A stretch of 64,000 bases of DNA from Herbinix sp. (GTDB taxonomy: Bacteria; Bacillota; Clostridia; Lachnospirales; Lachnospiraceae): NCBI GenBank assembly GCA_029238935.1, contig JAQZBN010000044.1:1-64000 (forward strand). The letters are read 5' to 3'. The notes beneath the pieces were generated by a model, which had not been told where the DNA came from, did not search any database, and was given only the letters and a program-made list of their open reading frames with translations. Positions 37,295 to 46,625 of the stretch are shown here, piece by piece. A program made the translations under genes and the position numbers. Position 1 is the stretch's first letter; each line of letters starts with the position of its first letter.

Positions 37295-37468
37295 TTAACA
37301 TTTTTCTAATCTGTACAATCCAATACAGCGATTAATCCGCTGCCAAGACATTTTCCCACCAGGTGGTTCGTTTTTAGTATTCTTATCAAATCCTGAAGCT
37401 CCTGATACACTAGCATCCGGTAGAGTCGCTTTTGGATGGTGGGAAGAAAAGATTACATCAAAATGCAT
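37295..37468 (-). CDS. Possible 57-residue protein or gene remnant
   Basis: A 57-codon frame with ATG at 37468 and TAA at 37295. The product is hydrophilic with a coding-like mix (several His, Trp, Cys; C-terminal 'KMSWQRINRCIGLYRLEKC'). The ribosome site is weak (AGGA 10 bases upstream). I do not recognise it. It may be a small gene or the tail of a lost one, sitting between the hypothetical membrane protein and the GH42 terminator. Confidence 0.3.
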   Translation of the reverse strand: MHFDVIFSSHHPKATLPDASVSGASGFDKNTKNEPPGGKMSWQRINRCIGLYRLEKC

Positions 37469-37504
37469 CCGTTAAAAATCCTGTATTTATTACATTGTTC
37501 TATC

Positions 37505-37552
37505 AAAAAAAATCTCCTAACCATCGTATCATAACGACAGACAGGAGATTTT
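37505..37552 (-). terminator. Terminator of the GH42 gene
   Basis: A 9-bp stem (37510-37518 / 37543-37551, arm AAATCTCCT) with A and T runs on both sides. On the minus strand it follows the GH42 stop. Confidence 0.8.
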
Positions 37553-37625
37553 TGATTTTTATCCTTACCATTCATTTAGTGATAAGCACAATAGGAGAAG
37601 AATCTTTTTCCTTCCGTATAGTCAC

Positions 37626-39683
37626 CTATCTTGCTAACACTTTTACATCATATCCTTGTAGATGAAGATCACCAACGACCACATCACCGCTTAATAATTC
37701 CTTTAATTGGCCTTCTTCCTTTAAGTTTACAACCTTATCCTCTTTCGTAAAATTCATTACGAATATATAATCTTTTTCCCCATCCGAGCGAAGCTGAGCT
37801 GTAACTCCTGATGGTAATTCTGTCTGTAGAGCTCTTCGTAAATCCAGATGTTCCATCAGATTTTCATAAAAATCATGTTCAAAATCATTATTATTTCGAA
37901 ATGCAATAAAATAAGCTTTTCCTTTACCAAAATCATTCACAGTTAGTGCCGGCTGACCCGCATAAAAGTCACCATCATAGGTAGCAAGAACCTGTGCTGT
38001 CTCACAGTGAATTAAATCGCAGATTTGCTTTACTTGGTATGATCTTTTATTCTTTACTACCCCATCAGCAATTATGGTAACAGAGTTTTGATCATTATCA
38101 TAGAGACCATCCGTCTCTTCGTCCCAGATACCCAATAGTTTTCTTAAAGGACCTGGAAATCCTCCCAAAAAGCACAGATCATTTTCGTTCACCACCCCAC
38201 TGCAATATGTCGTTACAAAAGTTCCACCCTCCTGTACAAACTTTTCAATTCGTTCTGCTACACCGGGCCTTACCATATAAAGGATTGGTGCAATCAATAG
38301 TTTATAACCTGTAAATTCACAGTCCATATTAATGACATCAACCGGAACACCCTTCTCCCAAAAAGCTTGATAATGTCTTTTACATGTTTGTTCATATTCC
38401 TTATGAGAATTATTCAGCCCCGGAGCTTCATTGAATGCCCAACGGTTTTCCCAGTCATAAATAATTGCGACATCAGGTTCTACAGAAGTTCCAACTATTA
38501 CATCAAGCTTATTAAGAGCTTCACCAAGTTGGGTAACATCCTTGAATACTCTTGTGTTCTCATGTCCACAATGATCTACAACAGCTCCATGTAATTTCTC
38601 CCATGACCCTCTGCTTTTACGCCATTGGAAGTACTGTACCGTATCCGATCCGTGAGCAATTGCCTGAAGTGATGAGAGTAAATGCATTCCAGGTCTTTTT
38701 AACTTCGCTACTTCCTGCCAGTTCGTCATACTCGGAGTGCTTTCCATCAGCATAAAGGGTTTTCCACCTTTCAGTGACCTGTATATGTCATGTACAAATC
38801 CTACCTCACTGGCGATGATCTGATCTCCACCTGGATGATGCCACTGAGGATAGTTATCCCAGGATACCACATCCAATTCTTTCGCAAACTTCCAATAGTC
38901 CAATCCATCATAGGTTCCCATGAAATTGGTCGTACAAGGTATCTCGGGAGTTCTTTCTTTTAGGGGAATGATTTCATTTTTATAAAAATCAATAGTTTGA
39001 TCTGTTACAAAACGCTTCCAATCAAGATTATGTCCATGAACCAATTGCTCGCCTATCACTGACGGAGATTCTATCTGAGACCAATCCGTATAGGTATGGC
39101 TCCAAAATGTTGTCCACCAAGCTTTGTTTAATTTATTCAAATCTCCATCATATCTGACCTTTAACCAATTTCGAAATGCCTCCTGGCAGAGCTCACAGTG
39201 GCAATCACCGCTGTATTCGTTTGAAATATGCCATACTAATAATGCAGGATGATCTTTATATCTTTCTGCTAGCTTACGATTTATAATCTGTGTTTTTTCT
39301 CTATAGATTGGAGATGTATAACAGTGATTATGACGTATGCCATGTAAGTTTCTTTGTCTATTACTTCCTACACGTAATACCTCCGGATATTTTTGTGACA
39401 ACCACGCAGGTCTGGCACCACTTGGAGTTGCAAGAACTGCATAGGCATTGTTTGCAGCCAGTCGGTCCATGATCTCATCCAGCCATGTAAAATCAAACTT
39501 TCCCTCTTCCGGTTCCAATGCTACCCAGGAGAAGATACCAACCGACATCGCATTACATTGTGACAAATTCATAAGTCGCATATCTTCATCCCATATGCCT
39601 GGTATATCTTTCCACTGATCGGGATTGTAGTCCCCCCCATGAAGTAACTTTGGAAATTTAGGATTAATCGGAGCATACTTCAT
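37626..39683 (-). CDS. GH42 beta-galactosidase
   Basis: A 685-residue intracellular enzyme that removes terminal beta-galactose. The N terminus has the family phrase 'LLHGGDYNPDQW' (about 14-25). The acid/base Glu is in 'VWHISNEYSGDCHCELCQ', where the cysteines form the GH42 zinc site, and the nucleophile Glu is in 'PFMLMESTPS'. The trimerisation domain and a C-terminal beta domain follow. I start at the ATG at 39683, with AGAGGTGG upstream. It is divergent from an AraC regulator, which is its likely activator, and has its own good promoter. The length is normal. No transporter genes are next to it. Confidence 0.93.
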   Translation of the reverse strand: MKYAPINPKFPKLLHGGDYNPDQWKDIPGIWDEDMRLMNLSQCNAMSVGIFSWVALEPEEGKFDFTWLDEIMDRLAANNAYAVLATPSGARPAWLSQKYPEVLRVGSNRQRNLHGIRHNHCYTSPIYREKTQIINRKLAERYKDHPALLVWHISNEYSGDCHCELCQEAFRNWLKVRYDGDLNKLNKAWWTTFWSHTYTDWSQIESPSVIGEQLVHGHNLDWKRFVTDQTIDFYKNEIIPLKERTPEIPCTTNFMGTYDGLDYWKFAKELDVVSWDNYPQWHHPGGDQIIASEVGFVHDIYRSLKGGKPFMLMESTPSMTNWQEVAKLKRPGMHLLSSLQAIAHGSDTVQYFQWRKSRGSWEKLHGAVVDHCGHENTRVFKDVTQLGEALNKLDVIVGTSVEPDVAIIYDWENRWAFNEAPGLNNSHKEYEQTCKRHYQAFWEKGVPVDVINMDCEFTGYKLLIAPILYMVRPGVAERIEKFVQEGGTFVTTYCSGVVNENDLCFLGGFPGPLRKLLGIWDEETDGLYDNDQNSVTIIADGVVKNKRSYQVKQICDLIHCETAQVLATYDGDFYAGQPALTVNDFGKGKAYFIAFRNNNDFEHDFYENLMEHLDLRRALQTELPSGVTAQLRSDGEKDYIFVMNFTKEDKVVNLKEEGQLKELLSGDVVVGDLHLQGYDVKVLAR

Positions 39684-39734
39684 ATTATCCACCTCTTCTA
39701 ATATTAAAATGTCGTTGCATATTACTATATTGTT

Positions 39735-39763
39735 ATTATACAACCCCCTATACTGCGTTTCAA
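39735..39763 (-). promoter_or_regulatory. Promoter of the GH42 gene
   Basis: On the minus strand TTGAAA (39758-39763), 17-base spacer, perfect TATAAT (39735-39740). It lies in the 194-base divergent region shared with the AraC gene, where its binding site should also be. Confidence 0.75.
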
Positions 39764-39877
39764 TAAAAGCATATTGTTAGATTATATGGTTATATTGTCA
39801 TTTTTTCTTGTTAAATAATTCAAGATGATATATAGTTATTACAGTAGTTCTGACAATAGAAAGACAAGGAGAACTTC

Positions 39878-40702
39878 ATGCTTTTTACAATCATTACAGA
39901 ACAAGAAAAAGTGCTACCTTTTTATATTACCGGTATCGGTATGCAAGTTTATCAAGAACCAATTAAACGTCCGGAAGGTTTCCACTATTATCAATGGACC
40001 TATTGTTCAAAAGGTAGCGGCGTATTTCTAATTGGCGGAAAAGAATATGTCATCGAAGAAGGTACCGGATTTTTCTTCTCCCCAGACATTCCTCACGAAT
40101 ACCATGCAACTGGAGAGACATGGGAGACCTATTGGTTGACCTTTTACGGAAACAATCTACCTTCTTTACTTAATCTATTCAATGTGGGACCTTGGGAAAT
40201 ATTTATTCCAGAGAGAGTGGAAGAAAGTATAAAGCTTTTTCATGAAATTGAACATGATCTTCTACAAGACAATCTTGAAAAGAACATACATACCTCTGCA
40301 AAGCTTTATGAATTTTTAATTTTATTTAAAAGTAGCAAACGACTAGGTGCAGATCGTCCATTAAATAATAAGCGAATGAAGTTAAAACCGATTATATCCT
40401 ACATGGAATCTAATTATGGACATGATATTAGTCTGGAGGAACTTGCCTTCTTGATTAATGTAACTCCTCATCATCTATGTAAGCTCTTTAAATCCACCTT
40501 AGGTATGACTCCATTTCAATATTTAATACAACTAAGATTACAAGCAGCTAAGCAGCTTTTACTTTTATCTCCTCATCTTAAAATTATGGAAATAGCACAG
40601 TTGGTTAGTTATAGTGACACAAGTTATTTTTGCTCAATTTTCAAAAAGCAAGAAAATATAACACCCCAAGACTTTAGAAAGCTGCATGGGATCTTAGTCT
40701 AA
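39878..40702 (+). CDS. AraC-family transcriptional regulator
   Basis: A 274-residue regulator. The N-terminal half is a cupin sensor ('YCSKGSGVFLIGGKEYVIEEGTGFFFSPDIPHEYH', about 43-77, is the sugar-sensing strand-and-His pattern). The C-terminal pair of helix-turn-helix motifs spans about 175-272 with 'ISLEELAFLINVTPHHLCKLFK' and the family signature 'IAQLVSYSDTSYFCSIFKK'. AAGGAG precedes the ATG at 39878. Its divergent placement from GH42 beta-galactosidase argues that it activates that gene on sensing a galactoside or its breakdown product. Confidence 0.92.
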   Translation: MLFTIITEQEKVLPFYITGIGMQVYQEPIKRPEGFHYYQWTYCSKGSGVFLIGGKEYVIEEGTGFFFSPDIPHEYHATGETWETYWLTFYGNNLPSLLNLFNVGPWEIFIPERVEESIKLFHEIEHDLLQDNLEKNIHTSAKLYEFLILFKSSKRLGADRPLNNKRMKLKPIISYMESNYGHDISLEELAFLINVTPHHLCKLFKSTLGMTPFQYLIQLRLQAAKQLLLLSPHLKIMEIAQLVSYSDTSYFCSIFKKQENITPQDFRKLHGILV

Positions 40703-41002
40703 TAAGAAGATTGTAGTTCAGGCTATGATCAATTGGTATAGAGAACATTAATTTATTATTAAAGTACATCGATAAATGCTCCTACCTGTAATAAACAGAC
40801 AGATTATATAACTGTCAATTACAAGAGGAGCATATCTCTGATTTAAACTATAAATATCATATAAGTTATGATATTGCTTCATAACTTATTAAAAATCATA
40901 CCGCCTTAGAACTTGTTGATGCTTTAGTGCTTCCTTTTCACGCTCCAATAATGGTTTACATACATTGTTATTCTTCCTTATTCTATATTAACAACATGTT
41001 TT
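40703..41002. other. Spacer with nested hairpin and a coding-like fragment
   Basis: A 58-base nested palindrome spans 40776-40833 (ATGCTCCT/AGGAGCAT, TGTAAT/ATTACA and GACAG/CTGTC arms), probably a terminator for the convergent genes on either side, although T tracts are poor. At about 40902-40985 on the minus strand a short open stretch reads like coding sequence (about 28 codons ending 'LLEREKEALKHQQVLRRYDF' and a stop) but lacks a start codon; it may be a gene remnant. Confidence 0.4.
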
Positions 41003-41509
41003 TCAATCAACAAGCATACTGATTTTTCTTTCTAATTCCCCCATATTCTTAATGATACTATTATTAGGAAATCTTTCTTCAAGCTTTATTAATATTCTAT
41101 GAATAATATTCGTCGGAAATAAATGCTGCCCAAATAATACAATAACTGATAAAAAGGCCTCAAATAAACCTATGATTAAAAATATTACATGTAATGAAGC
41201 AACTAAACGTAGCATAATGCATTGAACTATGATCCAAATAACTAAAGCCCAGCTAAAAATACTGCTTATGTAACCCTGATATTTTGATTTCAAAAGAATT
41301 GATACAGCACTGAACACATTTCCAAGGCCAATCATAACAAATAAGATAAGTCCCGGTATTAGATAATCACGAAAAGGTGAATTAATTAAAGAATCTGTCG
41401 GCATTCCACCAGGACCTTCCGGATTTAGTATAGCCATCATTCCTCCACCCATTGCTCCTAATCCTACGAATGCATGGAAAATTAATAATAAACGAAATAC
41501 ACTTTTCAA
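41003..41509 (-). CDS. Hypothetical four-helix membrane protein
   Basis: A 168-residue protein with four hydrophobic segments and a conserved-looking Gly/Met-rich first loop ('GLGAMGGGMMAILNPEGPGG'). I place the start at the TTG at 41509 because AAGGAGG lies 8 bases upstream and helix 1 begins right after it; the longer frame above has no ribosome site. The C-terminal tail is charged and helical. Not recognised. It lies near the PH-domain gene but is separated from it by about 160 bases. Confidence 0.6.
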   Translation of the reverse strand: MKSVFRLLLIFHAFVGLGAMGGGMMAILNPEGPGGMPTDSLINSPFRDYLIPGLILFVMIGLGNVFSAVSILLKSKYQGYISSIFSWALVIWIIVQCIMLRLVASLHVIFLIIGLFEAFLSVIVLFGQHLFPTNIIHRILIKLEERFPNNSIIKNMGELERKISMLVD

Positions 41510-41670
41510 TACATTTTCCTCCTTAATACTGAAATCGAACAGTGATATCTGCGTTAAGCTGTTAAATTTAAATCTAATAATACCTATAATAATAGTCAAA
41601 TGTTTAGAATTTGGGTGTAATAAGCTAATTAATGTAAAAGAAAACTTATTATATCGATATAGTAAATTAA

Positions 41671-42045
41671 TCAATTTACATGTCTAGCTAATTCTGCTTG
41701 AACCGCATATATATTAGATGACTTATTGAATTGCTTTTGAATGGGGGTTGCTACTCCTGATACCCAAATTTTAAGTTCAGCATCAAAATCAAAATGACCT
41801 GCTGTCTCAACACTGAACTGAGTTATCTTACTATAAGGTATTGAACGATATTCCACTTTTTTACCAGTCAAACCTTGTACATCAATTAATATTAATCTTC
41901 TGTTTGTAAAGATAAACATATCTCTGATAAGCTTATAGGCTCTATCAATAGTTTCATTCTCCGATAATAAATTACCATACTCTTTTAGTGCTTCTGCTAC
42001 GCTATATTCAGCTGCATTTCCCATTAGACCACTTAAAATACCCAT
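41671..42045 (-). CDS. Bacterial PH-domain protein (bPH_1 type)
   Basis: A 124-residue soluble protein. An N-terminal helix is followed by the bacterial pleckstrin-homology pattern: 'LLSENETIDRAYKLIRDMFIFTNRRLILIDVQG', where 'xxxFTNRRLILID' is diagnostic, then 'EYRSIPYSKITQFSVETAG' and 'ELKIWVSG', ending in a helix. Such domains form stable oligomers, and their biological role is largely unknown. The ATG at 42045 follows a good AGGAGG-like site. It probably has its own promoter, being 176 bases from the MATE gene upstream. Confidence 0.82.
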   Translation of the reverse strand: MGILSGLMGNAAEYSVAEALKEYGNLLSENETIDRAYKLIRDMFIFTNRRLILIDVQGLTGKKVEYRSIPYSKITQFSVETAGHFDFDAELKIWVSGVATPIQKQFNKSSNIYAVQAELARHVN

Positions 42046-42221
42046 TGTAAATCCTCCTTAAAAATCTCTTTTAGAATTATTATATTGATCATGCTCTTAT
42101 ATTAATAGTTTTCCTATTATAACCACAACGAACGACTAGTATTACGAAGCATAACTCTAGACATCTTAATAAATTAATTTTTCAAAAAACCACTTATATA
42201 ATTATGCTTTTGTTTATATTA

Positions 42222-43574
42222 TTATTCGCTCACCTCAATTAGATAGTCCTTCTTTGAATTGAACAAATAGACAATTACCAGTACTATGCCCCGGAGAACC
42301 GCTCCCGCAATAAATCCGATCCATAAACCTGTTAATCCAAGCGGTGATATCGAAAGAACATACGCAATTGGCACTCTAATTGTATTACAAATTATACTAA
42401 CAAAGGAGGGTGGTAATGTTTTTCCAATACCTCTTAAAAAACTAGAGGATATATTTTCAATACTGCCTGAGATTTGGCAAACAGAGAGGAATATCATATA
42501 GGTTGCTCCAAGTTCGATTGCTTCTTTTTCATGTAAGAATATGGACATAAAAAATCTTCCAAAAAACAACATTAATAAGGTAACCAATACCCCCCATATA
42601 CTCATTGCTGTAAAGGATATTTTCATTCCTCGCCCGATTCGTTCCTGCTTTCTAGCACCATAATTCTGTCCAATAAACGTGGTGAGGGCTGTCGCATAAC
42701 CACCGGCAATCAGCCAGGTAATGGACTCAATCTGAGACCCAACGCGCATAACCGCCATAGGATATACTCCAAATCCTGCCACCATACGATTAATCAGTAT
42801 GGTTAGAAATGAAAATAACAAGTTTTCAAGAGCTACCGGAATACTCCACTTTAATATCTGCTTTAATAATTCAATTTCCATCTTAGCTTTAAATTGAAAG
42901 CTTTGAAAAGGACGATGGGAACTTTTCGTAATTGATAAATATAAAATAATGCAAACTGTAAACTGTGATATAACCGTAGCTAGTCCCGCTCCATTAATGC
43001 CCAGTTTTAAAGCAAATATGAGTAATGGATCTAATATCATATTCATCACAATTCCAATCACATTCACGATAAAAGGCAATCTTGAATTTCCGCTGGCATT
43101 AAACGTTGAAGTCATAACAGCTGATGTGAAGGAAAAAGGTACCCCAAAGCTTATCACCATAAGAAAAGTTTGCGCAGCATGGTTTACTTCTTGATCGGGT
43201 ATATTAAAGAACCCAATCAACGGAACTCTGAATAGGAGCATAAGCATCAAATAGATAATACCCAGAAGAATACTAAATGTAAAAGCAGTTTGGGTATATC
43301 TCTTTGCTGTATCAATATCTCCTCTGCCAAAGTTTTGAGAAACACCGATATCAATTCCGACCCGACTTAAGATCATCAGGGACATGGAAACCCACATAAA
43401 CATACCAGCTGTACCCGCTGCTGCTACAGCTTCACTTCCAATACTACCGAGCCAAAACATATCGATCAAATTGTATGCCATCTGCATAAATGATGTACCC
43501 ATAATCGGCAATGCGATCAGAAACAATTTATTTAGTATCTTTCCTGTTGTTAAGTCATATTTTTCTAATCTCAT
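42222..43574 (-). CDS. Second MATE-family efflux protein
   Basis: A 450-residue integral membrane protein with 12 predicted helices and the MATE pattern 'LFLIALPIMGTSFMQMAYNLIDMFWLGSIGSEAVAAAG' at the start (residues about 17-54; I give it as the motif region). It belongs to a different MATE subgroup (NorM/DinF-like) from the protein at 27716-29041 and is not a recent copy of it. It would export cationic drugs or metabolites. A terminator-like hairpin lies 70-110 bases above its start. Substrate unknown. Confidence 0.88.
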   Translation of the reverse strand: MRLEKYDLTTGKILNKLFLIALPIMGTSFMQMAYNLIDMFWLGSIGSEAVAAAGTAGMFMWVSMSLMILSRVGIDIGVSQNFGRGDIDTAKRYTQTAFTFSILLGIIYLMLMLLFRVPLIGFFNIPDQEVNHAAQTFLMVISFGVPFSFTSAVMTSTFNASGNSRLPFIVNVIGIVMNMILDPLLIFALKLGINGAGLATVISQFTVCIILYLSITKSSHRPFQSFQFKAKMEIELLKQILKWSIPVALENLLFSFLTILINRMVAGFGVYPMAVMRVGSQIESITWLIAGGYATALTTFIGQNYGARKQERIGRGMKISFTAMSIWGVLVTLLMLFFGRFFMSIFLHEKEAIELGATYMIFLSVCQISGSIENISSSFLRGIGKTLPPSFVSIICNTIRVPIAYVLSISPLGLTGLWIGFIAGAVLRGIVLVIVYLFNSKKDYLIEVSE

Positions 43575-43642
43575 AAAATCTCCTATGTACGATTATTCAT
43601 TCATTTTACAATCAAGTACCCTTATTTATCTCATCACTATAT

Positions 43643-43682
43643 AAAAACCTCCTCTAGCATAATGATAAATGCTGAGAAGGTT
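43643..43682 (-). promoter_or_regulatory. Terminator-like hairpin in the leader of the second MATE gene
   Basis: Minus strand: arms AACCTTCTCaGCAT and ATGCtAGAGgAGGTT with an 8-base loop, followed by TTTTATAT. It is upstream of the MATE gene, and the CotH gene beyond already has its own terminator, so an attenuator role is plausible. Confidence 0.5.
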
Positions 43683-44055
43683 ACATTCTATAAATCATAT
43701 CTAAACAACATCATTCGTCCCTATATTCTAACGCGAATGAACAGAAGAAATATAATTCATTGTTCACTTAAGCGGGTTAACTAATATGTTGAAAGTAGAA
43801 GTCATGTTTATAATCAGTGTGCCGAAACGTCCTCTGTTTGTTCTACAATATGTCATCCATTCGTATAGTAACTTTCGTTTAAGCCAAATAATTCAGTACT
43901 TTCATTCATTTATGATTATTGTATCACATTAATTGTATATCATCAATATAGCGCTGATTATTATCTGTTTATTCATACCACAAATTAGATATAACAGTAA
44001 AAATAAGTATCTGAGTATCTTGATATTTCAACCGATCTATATCAGTTGAACAGAT
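43683..44055. other. Spacer upstream of the second MATE gene
   Basis: About 370 bases without a gene. It contains an inverted repeat CATTCG / CGAATG near 43711-43739. The MATE promoter must lie here, but I could not place it with confidence. Confidence 0.45.
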
Positions 44056-44090
44056 AAAAAAATAAGCCAACAGAAGTATTTCTGCTGACT
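44056..44090 (-). terminator. Terminator of the CotH gene
   Basis: Minus strand: stem GTCAGCAGAA / TTCTGTTGGC (10 bp with wobbles, loop ATAC) followed by TTATTTTTTT. Confidence 0.85.
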
Positions 44091-44102
44091 TCGTTATTTA
44101 AT

Positions 44103-46337
44103 TTATTTACCATTAAGATAGTCCGCAAGGGAGGCTTCAATCTGAGCTGCATTTAATGCAGTTTCTTCTTTTTCAATACTCACATTAGCGGTAGTATTGG
44201 CTACCGTGTCGAGATAATAGTTGTTTAAAAAAACACCAGTACGTCCTTCCATCCAACAACAGATTGGACTGGAAGCTGTCGTTCCATTAACACTACCACC
44301 AAAAAAGCAGTTTTTGATTGTGCTATCTCCACCACCTTGATTTGAGGCTGCGATCCCTCCGGCAAAGGAGCCGGAAAGTTTCATAGTGGAGCTACAGTTG
44401 ACGATGGAGCCGCCAATTCGGACACTCCTGCAAATCCCCCCGACCTGTGCAGAGTTAGTTATTGACCCTGTTGTACAGACATTCATGACTGTTCCAGTAA
44501 CATAAGGAAAAATGCAACCGTCTGCTCCAGATAGTACTGCGTTGATGCTATAATTATTACCATCGTAGGTACCAGCGAAAGTTGCATTAGCACCGAGACC
44601 TGTATAATCGGTCACTTTCGCCAGATCAATATTGCTGATCTGGCGAAAATAAGAGCCACTAAAGTCCTCTCCGGTTTGTATTACCCGTGTAAGGTTTTGA
44701 AAGTCTTCGGCAGAACTGATGAGGTAGGGATCAGCAGCAGTTCCTATTCCTGATAGGGTAATCGTGGCGTCAAAAAGGAAGTCTTCTGAGTTCCAATAAG
44801 TATCCAGCCAGTCGATGCGATTTTGCATCCATGTTGCGTAATAGTCAACCTGTTCCTGATAGGTATGTAAACTACGGACTGGATCCGTTTCTCGGTTAAT
44901 CTTCACATTTAGCGGCGTCTGAAAAATTTCCCATCGTTCAAAGTTACGGCAATAGGCATTATAGCCTTCTGTTGCTTTCTCATGAATGCTCGCAGGCACC
45001 TCATTAACAAGGTCTTTCAGTTCGTTCCAACGCTCACTGACGAGATTAGAGAACCAAGAGTTGGTTAATAGCTGTCGGTACCAGACATTACTATTTCCTG
45101 CTTGCAGATTAGTAAAATCTTCGCAACCCACATCAGCATTACCGCCGGTCTGGTCAAAATCCCAGATAGGTCCAAAGTGAAGCAAATCGTTCATATCTTT
45201 GTACATGAAGAAGGAATCCCATCCGGCATCGAGATTTTTAAATAATTCCTCGACTATATAGGTATCCACAACAGAATCTATGTCCATAAGTGTCGCAATC
45301 TTTGTCTGATCGCCTGAATATACTGCATCCCAGCAACTTTGCAAGTAATTTCTCATATAGTTAATTTGTGCATTTGCTATCGTACTGTTCGAGGATAGAT
45401 CGTTCACTATTTCATACATGGTTTCATTAATGGTGAACTTTGGATCTTCAGCATAACCGGAAAGTTGCAACAGGTAGCCTGTCTGATCCACAGTAGAGAC
45501 CGTGATATCTGGGTTTTCGGTTATATTAACACGATTTTTATTGACTTCATTCTGCTCACAGAGTAGGTAAACACCTCTGTACTCACCATTGATGTATAAG
45601 TCAACGCTGTTGGCAGAAGAATTCCACGAAATCCCTTCCAATTTCCTAGCAAAATTCATGGTCGTATAATTACGTATTAGGGATTGATCACAATGGTCAG
45701 CAAGCAAAGTCCAGTCCTTTGCCTTACCATTTCCTTGTCCAAGTAGATTTTGTTTTTCAGAGAGTTTAATCTTATAGGGAACCTTTCCATCTATGTCGAT
45801 CTGAGAACCCCAGGTATAATTGCCTCGCCCTCTGATTTGCATATCTAGAGACTCAATGAGGTATTGATCCTCTACATTTTCAACGGTAATGGTGCCCTTA
45901 ATATAGGTTTCTTTCGATTTGATAGCGGCACCGTTTTCAGTTGTGATAGAAATTACCGGTAACTCTAGTGCATCGAAATCAAATTGGGCAGTATAAGTGG
46001 TATCACTGACCGGACTATCATTCGAACGAACATCAGTGGTCACTCCATCACTCCAGCCTACGAATTTGTAACCGAGCTTAGGGGATGCCTTTACAGCAGT
46101 GGATCCTTTTACATTTTGCTGAACACTCTGGTGATTGGCAGGTCCATTAATGATACCAGCATTCTTATCTTCTGTGATGTAAGAAACCGTGACCACAGGA
46201 CCAGGTTCACCATCGCCTAGATCTTTCTTTGTGGTTAACTTTGAACAGCCGGCTAAGGAAAGGAGCATTACAAAGAGCAGAAGCCAACAGCAAAGTTTTG
46301 CGGGATAAAGCCGTAATCCGTGGTAGAGTTTTATCAT
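44103..46337 (-). CDS. CotH-kinase-family lipoprotein
   Basis: A 744-residue exported lipoprotein: basic start, hydrophobic helix and lipobox 'LSLAGC' (Cys near residue 31). An InlB B-type repeat follows ('GYKFVGWSDG', about 85-120). The CotH kinase domain spans about 165-480, with 'MQIRGRGNYTW', 'YKIKLSEKQNLLG', 'VDLYINGEYRGVYLLCEQ' and 'GPIWDFDQTGGN' (metal-binding D). CotH proteins are atypical kinases that phosphorylate coat proteins. The C terminus has GLUG-like repeats ('GTYDGNNYSINAVL'). The ATG at 46337 follows AGGAGG. Outer lipoprotein anchoring differs from the coat location in Bacillus, so it may act on cell-surface proteins. Confidence 0.85.
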   Translation of the reverse strand: MIKLYHGLRLYPAKLCCWLLLFVMLLSLAGCSKLTTKKDLGDGEPGPVVTVSYITEDKNAGIINGPANHQSVQQNVKGSTAVKASPKLGYKFVGWSDGVTTDVRSNDSPVSDTTYTAQFDFDALELPVISITTENGAAIKSKETYIKGTITVENVEDQYLIESLDMQIRGRGNYTWGSQIDIDGKVPYKIKLSEKQNLLGQGNGKAKDWTLLADHCDQSLIRNYTTMNFARKLEGISWNSSANSVDLYINGEYRGVYLLCEQNEVNKNRVNITENPDITVSTVDQTGYLLQLSGYAEDPKFTINETMYEIVNDLSSNSTIANAQINYMRNYLQSCWDAVYSGDQTKIATLMDIDSVVDTYIVEELFKNLDAGWDSFFMYKDMNDLLHFGPIWDFDQTGGNADVGCEDFTNLQAGNSNVWYRQLLTNSWFSNLVSERWNELKDLVNEVPASIHEKATEGYNAYCRNFERWEIFQTPLNVKINRETDPVRSLHTYQEQVDYYATWMQNRIDWLDTYWNSEDFLFDATITLSGIGTAADPYLISSAEDFQNLTRVIQTGEDFSGSYFRQISNIDLAKVTDYTGLGANATFAGTYDGNNYSINAVLSGADGCIFPYVTGTVMNVCTTGSITNSAQVGGICRSVRIGGSIVNCSSTMKLSGSFAGGIAASNQGGGDSTIKNCFFGGSVNGTTASSPICCWMEGRTGVFLNNYYLDTVANTTANVSIEKEETALNAAQIEASLADYLNGK

Positions 46338-46625
46338 ATGAAACCTCCTGAGATGATTTTTAAAATCAATATGCAATAGTATATATAACTGTATAGATCA
46401 TCCTAATATTTACTATTGCTATACCATTTTACCGTATTGTTATATTATATATAATATTTGAATATCAATCAATAATAAAACTTCCTAAATTTTCTATTTA
46501 TTTTTCGTACTCAATTCACAGATATCGCCTCTTATCGATTGGTTTTATATTTTTTAATGAAATAAAATCCAGTCAACTAACTGAATTTATACTTAGTCCT
46601 AAATACGATATTTTGTAGAGAAATC

